Shown here piece after piece: positions 8,128-17,158 of a stretch of 64,000 nt of DNA. The notes under the pieces were generated by a model. The model did not search any database, was not told the DNA's origin, and saw only the letters and a program-made list of their open reading frames with translations. A program made the translations under genes and the position numbers. Within the stretch, counting starts at the first letter, position 1. Every line of letters begins with the position of its first letter. The DNA is from Oscillospiraceae bacterium (GTDB lineage Bacteria; Bacillota; Clostridia; Oscillospirales; Oscillospiraceae). The DNA lies in assembly GCA_015067665.1 (NCBI GenBank), contig SVLZ01000001.1:17357-81356 (forward strand), written 5' to 3'.

Positions 8128-9723
8128 CTACACCGTTTCGTCGGTAATCGTTGCCATTGCTTCCTCCATAGACATACCACTTGCAATGGCTGCCTTACGG
8201 GCCGCATTGACAGCATTGATGGTCTTAATTCGCTTACCGTCCAGCTCATAACCTTTCATAGACGCCAAACACAGAGCCCATGCGCACATAGGCACCAAGC
8301 AAAACAGCGCAATAACCACCCAATTCATTCCCTCCACATAGGGGGTTGCCTTAGTAGGCAGATCTTCCACACCGATAAACAGCAGTGCAACGGAAACCAC
8401 TGTAGCAGACAGAGAGGAGACCAGCTTATCCACCAAGCTAAACAGCGTTCCCATAATACCGGGAATAAACTTGCCGGAGCGGTAGGTCTCATAGTCCGCA
8501 CAGTCCGCGACCATAGGAATGGGCATATCTGCGGTGGAATAATAGGCGCCATAGCCTACACCGAAGAACAGCACAAAGAGTATGGTATACAGATTAATGG
8601 TGATTTTAAAATCAGGCCCAAAGAGCGTCCCCTCGTAAATGCTCAGGTTCCACGCAGGATCACCGAATTTCCAGAGCAGCAGCATTACCAGCACACCAAT
8701 GTAACAAAGCAGTGCCACCGTCACATAAGTCATAAGCGACCGCTTTTGACCGTATTTTTGAGAGGTGCGGACAGTCAGCAGGAAGAAGGGCGCAGAGAAC
8801 ACATAGCCCATAACCATCATAACCAAATAGAGGCTGTCATATCGGTTCTTTCCGATCAATTGACCGGCTTCGTTGACTGTGGTGCCGAACTGGGTCATAC
8901 AGCCATAGAGCATACAAAGCACAGTCACATTGGTAGCGATCGACAGTGCCAATTTACAGCCGCCGCCGGCGATCATCAGCCGCTGCAGAGGCTTGTTGTT
9001 CCGGATGATGCCCACATACTCGGAAATCTTTACCTGCTCCTGCTTACCGCCTAAACCGAAATACTTGGTCTGATCTTTTTCCCAGATACCGATAATGGCA
9101 AGGATCGTCAAAACCACAGAAACCGCAATGCCGATGGGTGTCATAATGGCAAACCAAGTAGCATTGTAGTCACCTGCAATATTGTCGCCTGCAATAATAG
9201 GACCTACAAACTGCATCACACCCATACCGGCCAGACTGCCGATAGTATTAAACACCGTAAAGAGCGGACGTTGTTTGGGATCACTGGTAAGGACCGGCTG
9301 CGCAGAGCGAGTCACAGCAGTTTGGAAGGTATAGCCAATCACCCACACAGCATAAAGAACGATGAACAGCGTGTAGCGCAGCCACATCATAGTATCCGGC
9401 ACCAGCGGCGTCAGCAAATAGAGCGCAATGACAGACAGCGCCATAACTGCGTTACCGATCACCATAAATGGGCGGAACTTACCGAATTTACCGTCCGTCT
9501 TGTCCATAACCGCGCCGATAATAGGGTCGGTAATTGCATCAAAGACACGCATACCGGTGACCATAAAGGAAGCGAACACCATAGCAATTCCCAAAACCTT
9601 ATTGCCAAAGGTCGCAATATAAGAAAGGATCAGGACAAAATAGACATTGGTGGCACCATTGTTCATGGGAAACAGCGCCAGCTGATAGAATTTGGCACGA
9701 TTGATGCCATTATTTTCATGCAT
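8128..9723 (-). CDS. GPH-family sugar:cation symporter (MelB-like)
   Basis: 531 residues from the ATG at 9723, with AGGAGAG 7 nt upstream. The protein is hydrophobic throughout, with about 12 membrane helices. It carries the glycoside-pentoside-hexuronide family signature DAITDPIIGAVMDKTDG followed by GKFRPFM in the first loop. It should import a glycoside or oligosaccharide with Na+ or H+. The gene lies 56 nt downstream of the GH2 gene on the same strand, so imported beta-linked sugars are probably hydrolysed by the GH2 enzyme. The substrate cannot be predicted from the sequence. Confidence 0.88.
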   Translation of the reverse strand: MHENNGINRAKFYQLALFPMNNGATNVYFVLILSYIATFGNKVLGIAMVFASFMVTGMRVFDAITDPIIGAVMDKTDGKFGKFRPFMVIGNAVMALSVIALYLLTPLVPDTMMWLRYTLFIVLYAVWVIGYTFQTAVTRSAQPVLTSDPKQRPLFTVFNTIGSLAGMGVMQFVGPIIAGDNIAGDYNATWFAIMTPIGIAVSVVLTILAIIGIWEKDQTKYFGLGGKQEQVKISEYVGIIRNNKPLQRLMIAGGGCKLALSIATNVTVLCMLYGCMTQFGTTVNEAGQLIGKNRYDSLYLVMMVMGYVFSAPFFLLTVRTSQKYGQKRSLMTYVTVALLCYIGVLVMLLLWKFGDPAWNLSIYEGTLFGPDFKITINLYTILFVLFFGVGYGAYYSTADMPIPMVADCADYETYRSGKFIPGIMGTLFSLVDKLVSSLSATVVSVALLFIGVEDLPTKATPYVEGMNWVVIALFCLVPMCAWALCLASMKGYELDGKRIKTINAVNAARKAAIASGMSMEEAMATITDETV

Positions 9724-9779
9724 AGAAAATCTCTCCTAAATAGATTATCATCACGAGCCGCCTCGCAATGAAAAGAAAA

Positions 9780-11702
9780 TCAGGTCCAGTTGCCGCCGTC
9801 TCCGCCATCCTTACGAAGCTTGTAGGACATATTCGGCTTATCTACATGGCGGATCACAGCCGTATCCCGGAGGTCGCCGGATACCGCCTCCAGCTTCATC
9901 TGGCCCAAATTGTGCACCTTGAAGGTGAAAATACGGCTGCCGGTCTGGGTAGCGACCTTCTTGCCATTTGCGTAGAGGGTCACGGTATCCTGATTGGAAT
10001 AGACCTTGATCTCATTGACCGTCTCCACCCGGTCCACAAACCGCTTGCCGCAGATGTGCACAAAGGGCTCCTTGCTCCAGTAGGCCTTATAGATATAGAA
10101 GGAATCTTTCCTGATCTTCCGGTCAAAGGTCACAAGGCCTTTATGATTCATACCGGGCTCACCGCCCTGATTGCGGGCATCGGCGGCAAAATCGAACATA
10201 TTCCACAAGTGTGTCGCCCACATAAAGGGCCGCTTCTCGAAGAAACGGAGCATATACTCATTGTACTTACACTGATACTCTTCCGATTGATCCCCTCTTC
10301 TGGGATGGGCGCTGTGAAGATTGGGCATACATTCGCAGCCGTACTCCGAATAGCCCAAGCAGCGATTGGGATATTTCCAGTGGAAGAAATCCACCCATAG
10401 ATTGTTCAGGAACATACCGGGCACATACCAGCCAAGATACAAATTCCAGGAAACAATGTCCGAAACCTTATGTGCAACAGGATTAAAAGGACCGCAGACT
10501 GCATAGCAGGCCAGCGTCGTGGGGCGGGAAGGATCCATTTCGTGAATCAAGTCGTTGAGGACCCGATGGTTGTCCAGCATATCCTTCTTATCCTTGGTAG
10601 AGATGGTGATCTCGTTGGAGATGCCCCATACACAGATGGAAGGATGGTTGTAATTTTGGACGATGAGCTCCTTCATTTGGGAGATCGTATTCTCACGGCC
10701 GCGAGGCAGATGCTCGGAGATGTAGGGGATCTCCGCCCAAACCACCATACCGTACCGATCGCACAAATCGTAGAAATACTGATCGTGCTGATAGTGCGCC
10801 AGCCGAATGGTGTTGGCACCGATCTCACGAATCATCGCCATATCGATGTCGTGATGCTCGCGGGTCAAGGCATTGCCGATGCCCTTCCAGTCCTGATGAC
10901 GGCAAACACCTCGCAGAGGATAGCTGCGTCCGTTAAGGAAGAAGCCCTCCTGAGGGTCCACGCGGAAGGTGCGGACACCAAAATGGGTAGAGATCTCATC
11001 CACCGCTACCCCATCCACCTGCAGCATTGCTACGCAGGTATAGAGATAGGGATCTGCAATGCCGTCCCACAGATGGACATTAGAAATGGTCATAGTCGTG
11101 TCGGTACCTTCACCGGAAGCTACCAAATTGCCCTCCTGATCCAGCAGCTTCACCGCAACGGTGCCCCGCGGGGCATTGTGCCAGCTGCGAACCTGTACAG
11201 AGCCGTCCTTTCCGACAACAGTAGGGGTAACGGCGATGCCGGAGCCGCCGAAATAGTCTAAATCAAAATGATTTTCGTTGACCGTCAGCAGCATCACGTC
11301 CCGGTAGATACCACCATAGAAGGTGAAATCCGCCTTTTGGGGATATACCCGGTCATTGACAGAATTATCCACTTCCACCAAAAGGTCATTTTCTTCCCTT
11401 AGATGCGCAGTAATATCTGCGCGGAAAGTGGAATAGCCACCGTCGTGGGTGGCAACAGTTGCACCGTTGAGGATCACCTTAGCAGAGGCGTTAACGCCTC
11501 TGAACTCTAAAAAGACCCGCTCGTTCTCGTCAAAATCGGGTCTTCGGAAGGTCTTAGCGTACCGGCAAGTACCGCGATAATAGTCATTACCGCCGTCCTG
11601 CCCGTCTATATTATTCCATGTATGGGGAATATTTACAGGTGTACAGGTACCGTCGTGATAAAGAAAGGTCCAATCCTGATTCAGAAGTGTAGTTTTACGC
11701 AT
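9780..11702 (-). CDS. Glycoside hydrolase family 2 (beta-galactosidase / beta-glucuronidase type)
   Basis: 640 residues; ATG at 11702 with GAAAGGAG 6 nt upstream. Domain order is the GH2 sugar-binding jelly roll (1-160), an immunoglobulin-like sandwich (about 165-260) and a TIM barrel (about 265-560), then a short beta domain. WGISNE contains the predicted acid/base Glu, and GYSEYGCE contains the predicted nucleophile Glu. There is no signal peptide, so it should act in the cytoplasm on glycosides brought in by the GPH symporter encoded next. Its length is that of short GH2 enzymes rather than LacZ (about 1020 residues). Substrate specificity (galactose, glucuronate, mannose) is open. Confidence 0.88.
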   Translation of the reverse strand: MRKTTLLNQDWTFLYHDGTCTPVNIPHTWNNIDGQDGGNDYYRGTCRYAKTFRRPDFDENERVFLEFRGVNASAKVILNGATVATHDGGYSTFRADITAHLREENDLLVEVDNSVNDRVYPQKADFTFYGGIYRDVMLLTVNENHFDLDYFGGSGIAVTPTVVGKDGSVQVRSWHNAPRGTVAVKLLDQEGNLVASGEGTDTTMTISNVHLWDGIADPYLYTCVAMLQVDGVAVDEISTHFGVRTFRVDPQEGFFLNGRSYPLRGVCRHQDWKGIGNALTREHHDIDMAMIREIGANTIRLAHYQHDQYFYDLCDRYGMVVWAEIPYISEHLPRGRENTISQMKELIVQNYNHPSICVWGISNEITISTKDKKDMLDNHRVLNDLIHEMDPSRPTTLACYAVCGPFNPVAHKVSDIVSWNLYLGWYVPGMFLNNLWVDFFHWKYPNRCLGYSEYGCECMPNLHSAHPRRGDQSEEYQCKYNEYMLRFFEKRPFMWATHLWNMFDFAADARNQGGEPGMNHKGLVTFDRKIRKDSFYIYKAYWSKEPFVHICGKRFVDRVETVNEIKVYSNQDTVTLYANGKKVATQTGSRIFTFKVHNLGQMKLEAVSGDLRDTAVIRHVDKPNMSYKLRKDGGDGGNWT

Positions 11703-12010
11703 TTTGTGCTCCTTTCAGGCTGCCGCAATGTATTTGGGATGCCTGATTTATAAAACGTAACCAGCCGTCAAAAGGCAATATCCCCCATACGCACTGTCTT
11801 GAAACCTTAATAATCAAGTGGCAGGGTAAAGCAAAAACGGATGATTTTTGACGGATGCGAGAAAAAAATAAAGCATTTTTCATACCAAACAACGCGCCCT
11901 CCACCGTAGCTAATATACGCTGATGAGCGCGCGTTGCTTTTCTTGGCATTTTTTTGACATTTTGGAGGAAGCACCCTTTCGGGTGCTTCCCAATCAAAAA
12001 TATCTTATAC
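11703..12010. other. 308-bp intergenic region between GH3 and GH2 genes
   Basis: It contains a perfect 10-bp hairpin close to the GH3 stop and A/T-rich runs near 11870-11890. A weak open frame on the minus strand (11695-11997) has no ribosome binding site and no recognisable protein. I see no clear -35/-10 pair for the GH2 gene. Confidence 0.4.
11967..11990. terminator. Hairpin after the GH3 gene
   Basis: Perfect 10-bp stem GGAAGCACCC / GGGTGCTTCC with a TTTC loop, 20 nt after the GH3 stop codon. The T-tract is weak, so its strength as a terminator is uncertain. Confidence 0.5.
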
Positions 12011-15000
12011 TTACTCCTCTTCCCACTTCCACGCAGCCTTTATACGTCTCATTTCCGCTTTCAGACCGGTTCTTCTCAGTCTCTTGCTGCCTTGTACCCA
12101 AAGCACAATAAAGGGAACAGACATAAGGCCCATGACCACAGTGGCGATTCTGGCCACAATCAGAATCTTAGGCGTTATCTGCTTAACAACGGTATTCTCG
12201 CCAACACCGTTCATAGCGGCAGAATTGATAATGGTATACAGATTGTGATGCATAGCCTCTACCAGTGCGTTTACCACAATGGGATCGGGATTTTCACCGC
12301 CTACGGTTGCCTTCAGATCGTCGGTTGCATAGGACATCATTGCGTCAAAGCAAGTGACACCGCCTGCCACGATGGCAGCAGATGCATCACAGTAATCTGT
12401 CAGAATATTGTCGGTGATATACATAGCCTTGTTGCCCCACTCACCCCGGAGGATGCCGGACATAAGCTTCTGATTGAAGCCGGACCAAGTGGTGCCCCAA
12501 CGGGTATAGGCAGTCATAATACCACCGCGTCCGTTATTCTCCTCCAACGCTTTCTGGAAGGCCTTCAGGTAAATTTCACGGGCAGCCTGCTCGCTGAGCC
12601 ATGCAGCCTGACCCAGGCGGTCCTGCTCGGAGTCATTCAGGGCGAAGTGCTTGAACACTACGTCAACACCGTTATTCAGAAGTGCAGATACCTCTGCGTA
12701 TGCCATCTCACCGGCAAGGAAGCCATCCTCGGAGTAGTACTCAAAGTTACGGCCGCCGTAGGGAGTACGGTGGGTATTGGCACCGGGGCCATAGAGGCAG
12801 GAAACGCTTGCATCCAGACAGTCGTATGCGATCATTTCACCGACTCTGTACATAAGCTTTGTATTGAAGGTCGCTGTCATCACGTCCTCGGAAGTAAATG
12901 CAGTAGCCTCTGCGGACTTACCTTCCATAGTAACGAGACCGCCGCCGAAGAGAGAGACGGTAAGGCCCTGAGGACCGTTCTCATCACGGGAGCCGGGTGC
13001 ATTGACGGAGGGAACGGGATGTCTCCAGTGGAAGCAGTCAGAAACAGAGATCAGCTCTTCCATAGTCAGGTTTTCAAGAAGCTTGTTCCAAGCAGGATCG
13101 TCGTAATCCTTGGCAGCCTTAATGCCGTCCTTATCCTCGTCCATATTGAACATATCGTAAAGGGTCAGGCCGTTCTCTGCGTCCAGAATGGGCATCAGCT
13201 TCCATGCCTTGGGATATTCGTAGAAATCCTTGCCAATGCCGGTCCAGCGGTCAACGGCCAGCTCACCGATCATCTTGTCGATGATCTCAAGCTCAATGTT
13301 TTCGCGCCAAGTGCCTTCCCAGTCGTTTCTGGAGAGGAAGGTCACTACATCCTTGCCATAGTACAGATTCGGATCTGCATGATCAAGCTGGTTGGTAATC
13401 TCAGTGCCATTGAGGGACTTGGAGTAGGTCTCACTGTCAAAGGCCATATCCCAGCCGTAAACCAGTTCAGCCTTACCCTCTGCATCCATACCGTCAGCAA
13501 CTGTCTTGCCGTGGGCGGCCAAAACGTTATTCACTGCATCGTGCGCATCCGTAGCAGCCGTCAGGTAGTAGGTGCCCTCGTCGAGGATATAGGTCTTTGC
13601 ACCGTAAGCGTCATAGGCAGCCATATCCCGCTCGTCCACCTGAATCGTCAGCGTCTCAGATTTACCGGGCGCGAGGACTTCGGTCTTGCCAAAGCCAATA
13701 AGCTGAACGGCAGACTTTTCGATCTTATTGTCAATATCATACTGGGTATAGGGAGAGGAAAGATAAATCTGAACCGTTTCCTTACCGGCCACATCACCGG
13801 TATTGGTAACCGTCACAGTAACATTGTAGCACTTCTCACCACTACTATTCACACCGGTCTCAACAGTCATATTGCTATACTGGAAGGTAGTGTAGGAAAG
13901 GCCATAGCCGAAGGTAAAGGCAACTTCCTTGCCATACTGCGTAGCATAGTTTCCGGCATTGCCCTGACCCATAACTGCATCAAAATATCTGGTCTCATAG
14001 TACTTATAGCCGACATAGATACCTTCCTGGTATACCATGTAGGTAGAAGCCTGCTCAGGCACCTGACCGTTATAGTTGGCATATTGCATCGCAATGTAAT
14101 TGTGCATTGCGGGAGAAGAAAGGTTGTCGTAGCAGTAGGTATCTACCAAGCTGCCGGAGGGATTTACCTTACCGGCTAAAATATCGGTCACTGCATTGGT
14201 GCCGCTGATACCCAAACCACCGACCCACAGGCAGGCATCCACATCGTAGTCGTTGAGGAAATCAACCTGCAGCGCATTGGAGGTGTTGATGAGAACGATG
14301 ATATTACTGATCTTGCCTTCCTTCTTAAGACTATCCGCATAAGCCATCAAAGCTCTCTCATTGTCGTTAAGAGCAAGGTAGTTAAACTGTGTGATGACAC
14401 CGTTTCCATCTACATAGCCGGGGAATGCGCAGTCATAGCCTTCACCGCCTACACGGGAGAAGGTGATGATCACTGCATCACCGTAAGAAGCGATGGAATC
14501 CTTCACATTTGCGGGATAGTTTTTCGGATCGATTTCGGAAATAGGAGCCTGTCCGCCCAAAGTGGCATTTTCACCGCCGGTGCCGCCTTCAGCCGAATCC
14601 TTTTTCAGGTTTGCAGCCTCTTTGCTGTTATACCAGTCCCAAAGCGTTGCATTTACCGCAAAGCCGCTCTTTTCCAGCGCTGCCTTTAAGTTATCTGCCT
14701 TGGATGCGTCCACATTACCGGAACCGGTACCGCCGTAGGTAAGGTCCACAGAGTTGACGGAAAGGGTAGAAACCTTTGCACCCTGTTTAAGAGGCAGTCC
14801 ACCCTTGTTGAGAAGCAGGGCTGCGCCCTCCGACTCTACTTCATAGCAGAGCGCCTGACCTGCCGCCAGTCTCTCATCCTGAGGAACACCCATACCGGGG
14901 TAATAGATAGCGCCCGGATCTCTGTTTTCCAGTTCCCAAAAGCTGTTACCGGGAACCAACAGAGAAATCGTGTTATCAAACATACCGAGAACGATGTTCA

Positions 15001-15127
15001 GCGGGATCATAATAACCGTCAGGATCGCGCAGCACAGCGCCACAGTCTTCCAAGGGGTAACAAACTTGCGTTTTGCCCTTTTGTAGGCTTTCTTAGCCCA
15101 TCTGTACTCAGCTTTCATTTCGTCCAT
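12011..15127 (-). CDS. Membrane-anchored GH3 beta-glycosidase with swapped domain order
   Basis: 1038 residues; ATG at 15127 preceded by GAAAGAGGAAG. An N-terminal transmembrane helix lies at about 27-50 after a Lys/Arg-rich tail. The usual C-terminal GH3 sandwich domain (LLLNKGGLPLKQGAKVSTLS) and a fibronectin-like domain come first. The usual N-terminal TIM barrel (WRHPVPSVNAPGSRDENGPQ; FKHFALNDSE; MYITDN, where the Asp is the likely nucleophile) comes last, at about residues 680-960. A second transmembrane helix follows at about 985-1010, then a basic tail. Permuted GH3 enzymes are known in some gut Firmicutes. The catalytic part should face outside. Probable role: release of beta-linked glucose or xylose at the cell surface. 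Confidence 0.88.
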   Translation of the reverse strand: MDEMKAEYRWAKKAYKRAKRKFVTPWKTVALCCAILTVIMIPLNIVLGMFDNTISLLVPGNSFWELENRDPGAIYYPGMGVPQDERLAAGQALCYEVESEGAALLLNKGGLPLKQGAKVSTLSVNSVDLTYGGTGSGNVDASKADNLKAALEKSGFAVNATLWDWYNSKEAANLKKDSAEGGTGGENATLGGQAPISEIDPKNYPANVKDSIASYGDAVIITFSRVGGEGYDCAFPGYVDGNGVITQFNYLALNDNERALMAYADSLKKEGKISNIIVLINTSNALQVDFLNDYDVDACLWVGGLGISGTNAVTDILAGKVNPSGSLVDTYCYDNLSSPAMHNYIAMQYANYNGQVPEQASTYMVYQEGIYVGYKYYETRYFDAVMGQGNAGNYATQYGKEVAFTFGYGLSYTTFQYSNMTVETGVNSSGEKCYNVTVTVTNTGDVAGKETVQIYLSSPYTQYDIDNKIEKSAVQLIGFGKTEVLAPGKSETLTIQVDERDMAAYDAYGAKTYILDEGTYYLTAATDAHDAVNNVLAAHGKTVADGMDAEGKAELVYGWDMAFDSETYSKSLNGTEITNQLDHADPNLYYGKDVVTFLSRNDWEGTWRENIELEIIDKMIGELAVDRWTGIGKDFYEYPKAWKLMPILDAENGLTLYDMFNMDEDKDGIKAAKDYDDPAWNKLLENLTMEELISVSDCFHWRHPVPSVNAPGSRDENGPQGLTVSLFGGGLVTMEGKSAEATAFTSEDVMTATFNTKLMYRVGEMIAYDCLDASVSCLYGPGANTHRTPYGGRNFEYYSEDGFLAGEMAYAEVSALLNNGVDVVFKHFALNDSEQDRLGQAAWLSEQAAREIYLKAFQKALEENNGRGGIMTAYTRWGTTWSGFNQKLMSGILRGEWGNKAMYITDNILTDYCDASAAIVAGGVTCFDAMMSYATDDLKATVGGENPDPIVVNALVEAMHHNLYTIINSAAMNGVGENTVVKQITPKILIVARIATVVMGLMSVPFIVLWVQGSKRLRRTGLKAEMRRIKAAWKWEEE

Positions 15128-15466
15128 TGTTCTTCCTCTTTCATCGTGTATTCTATTGCATAGTTCTAATAGGAGCCAATCCTACATCAGTAATTTTATC
15201 ATTCTATTCTCTATTGGTCAACAACATTTTAACCACATTTCACACAAATGTGGCAGTAATATTTGTATAAAAACACTGCAGTCTCTGTAACGCAGCGGAA
15301 AAACCTATGCCCAGGCGTGATTTTCGCCCATTTTTTGGTATTTATTGAATAATAGCAGCGCCGCACCCTCTTTTCCGGTGAAAGGAGCAAACGCAGAAAA
15401 TACACATCTCACACTTCATCATTTAGCTATATTCTATGGTGCAAACAGAGAAATACTCCTAAATTG
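15128..15466. other. Intergenic region upstream of the GH3 gene
   Basis: Holds the GH3 promoter at 15193-15221. About 12 bp upstream of its -35 is an inverted repeat CCACATTT-N5-AAATGTGG (15233-15253), a possible activator or repressor site. No gene is seen. Confidence 0.5.
15193..15221 (-). promoter_or_regulatory. Promoter of the GH3 gene
   Basis: Minus-strand TTGACC (15221-15216), 17-nt spacer, TAAAAT (15198-15193). Confidence 0.6.
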
Positions 15467-15500
15467 AAAACCAAGCTGCAATGTGTCGCAGCTTGGTTTT
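15467..15500 (-). terminator. Terminator of the rhamnose operon
   Basis: Perfect 13-bp stem AAAACCAAGCTGC / GCAGCTTGGTTTT with an 8-nt loop directly after the SIS gene, ending in a T-run on the minus strand. It is the last signal of the operon that begins at 23188. Confidence 0.8.
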
Positions 15501-15509
15501 CATAATGGG

Positions 15510-16157
15510 TCAAATATCAAACAGTTCGTATTCAACCACCGCGCACAGCAGATGGTAAACTGCCAGATGATCTTCCTGAATACGATAGGTTTCGCACTGG
15601 GGCATAATGAGCGCCAAATCTGCAAGCTGCGCCAAAGCCCCACCGGTTTTACCGGTCAGGCCGATGGTATGCAGGCCAAGACTATTCGCTGTCATCACCG
15701 CAGCAGCCACATTTTTTGCGCCGCCGGAGGTGCTGATGCCGATGAGAACATCGCCGGGCTTGCCGTAGGCAAGCACCTGCTGGGCATATACAAGCTCCGG
15801 ATCTACATCGTTTTCAAAGGCAGAAATGGCCGCACTGTGGGTCACCAGCGAAATGGTAGGCAGTCCCTGCTGGAGCTTTCCTGCAATTTCTGCGCCCCGA
15901 TCGCCATACTTTTCTGCCATTTCCTTTTGAAAATCCGCATTTGCAGGACGTTTCAGCAGAAAGCCCTTGAGAAACTCACCGGCAATATGGTCGCAGTCTG
16001 CGCAGCTTCCGCCGTTACCGCAAAGAAGCAACTTGTTGCCACCCTCGAAAGCGGTGATCAGCGTCTCGCAGGCTTCTAATATCTGCTCTTTAAGAGGCAG
16101 CAAATCGCTATGCCGATCAAAAAAGGCATTGATAAAATTCTGTGTTCTTTCTTTCAT
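15510..16157 (-). CDS. SIS-domain phosphosugar isomerase (GmhA-like)
   Basis: 215 residues from the ATG at 16157; AGGAG lies 8 nt upstream. A second ATG at 16163 overlaps the previous stop as TAATG but is only 2 nt from that AGGAG. The protein has the sedoheptulose-7-phosphate isomerase pattern: LLCGNGGSCADCDHIAGEF, then HSAAISAFENDVDPE, GDVLIGISTSGGAKN and a C-terminal QEDHLAVYHLLC. GmhA converts sedoheptulose-7-phosphate to a heptose phosphate for cell-surface sugars. Here the gene is the last of a sugar-catabolic operon, directly coupled to a ROK kinase, so another phosphosugar may be its substrate. Confidence 0.8.
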   Translation of the reverse strand: MKERTQNFINAFFDRHSDLLPLKEQILEACETLITAFEGGNKLLLCGNGGSCADCDHIAGEFLKGFLLKRPANADFQKEMAEKYGDRGAEIAGKLQQGLPTISLVTHSAAISAFENDVDPELVYAQQVLAYGKPGDVLIGISTSGGAKNVAAAVMTANSLGLHTIGLTGKTGGALAQLADLALIMPQCETYRIQEDHLAVYHLLCAVVEYELFDI

Positions 16158-16162
16158 TGTCA

Positions 16163-17146
16163 TTACTCCTGTCTGCTGCGCTCGAAATAGTAATCCGCCA
16201 CGGTCAACGCCGCAATATCGCCTACGGATTCGGTTAATCCGCAAGGCACTACCTCACAAACCTCACGGGTATATTCCAGCGCCTCCTCCAGAATCACCGC
16301 TTCTGCCTCGGGCCAAAGCAGGTCTCTTGCCCGGGTAAAGACACTGCCGATGACGATCTTCTCAGGATTGAGCATATCCATCACCATAGAAAGGCCAACA
16401 CCCAGCATCTGTCCGCATTTAGATATGATCTTCTTAGCAAGGGCATCTCCCTCACGGGCGGCAATGCAGACCTTTTCAGCTGTCAGGGCTCCCAAATCTT
16501 CCATCGTGGGGCAAATAGCCGGGGCTTTACCCATTTGGATCTCTTCCATCACATAGCTCTTTGCCAGCTGGGCAATGCCGCCACCGCTGCAAAAGCCTTC
16601 GAAAGAACCGGACTTTCCGTAACCAACGGGACCAAAAGGCGCAAGGCGAATATGTCCCAGCTCCCCTGCTGAATCGCTGGTACCTTCGTAAAGCCGACCG
16701 TTCAGAATAAGACCTGCGCCGAGGCCCGTACCAAAGGTCATAAAGACCATATTCTCCGTGCCCCGACCTGCGCCCATCCGCCACTCTGCCAATGCGCCTG
16801 CGTTGGCGTCGTTGCAGAGGAAGGTAGGCAAGCCTGTCTCCTTTTGGAAATACTCTACGATGGGCACATTGTCCCAACCGATGAGGTTAGGAGGCGACAG
16901 CACCAATCCCCTCTTAGAGCTGAGTGGGCCGCCGCAGCTAATGCCGATGGCTTTGGGCGCTTCCTCGCTTTGGGAAATGCAACTTTTCACATCCTCCAAA
17001 AGCTCCGGCAGCACCAGATCGGGCGGTCTTTTTTCCGTCAGCCGCTTTTGGCACTTATGCAGCACCCGCACATTTCCCTGACCGTCGGAACAGCCAAGAG
17101 AGACGGCGCATTTTGTGCCGCCAATATCGATTCCAATATAATTCAT
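16163..17146 (-). CDS. ROK-family sugar kinase lacking the zinc cysteines
   Basis: 327 residues; ATG at 17146 with AAGGGA upstream, 12 nt after the preceding gene. It has the ROK ATP-binding motif (IGIDIGGTKCAVSLG), the catalytic-base region CNDANAGALAEW, FGTGLGAGLI and GELGHI. The classic ROK zinc site CxCGxxGCxE is replaced by GYGKSGSFE, so the structural zinc is absent. It should phosphorylate a hexose or related sugar with ATP. The next gene, a GmhA-like isomerase, overlaps or follows closely, which suggests a kinase-isomerase pair. The sugar is unknown. Annotations such as glucokinase or allose kinase would be guesses. Confidence 0.82.
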   Translation of the reverse strand: MNYIGIDIGGTKCAVSLGCSDGQGNVRVLHKCQKRLTEKRPPDLVLPELLEDVKSCISQSEEAPKAIGISCGGPLSSKRGLVLSPPNLIGWDNVPIVEYFQKETGLPTFLCNDANAGALAEWRMGAGRGTENMVFMTFGTGLGAGLILNGRLYEGTSDSAGELGHIRLAPFGPVGYGKSGSFEGFCSGGGIAQLAKSYVMEEIQMGKAPAICPTMEDLGALTAEKVCIAAREGDALAKKIISKCGQMLGVGLSMVMDMLNPEKIVIGSVFTRARDLLWPEAEAVILEEALEYTREVCEVVPCGLTESVGDIAALTVADYYFERSRQE

Positions 17147-17158
17147 ACGATCCCTTTC

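Noticed and set aside
11695..11997. Minus-strand frame of 100 residues upstream of the GH2 gene
   Set aside because: No ribosome binding site and the translation looks random; the region is an intergenic space.
11954..14179. Long plus-strand open frame (741 residues)
   Set aside because: It lies antisense to the GH3 gene, which has clear motifs and a ribosome binding site. The antisense protein has no family pattern and owes its length to codon bias.
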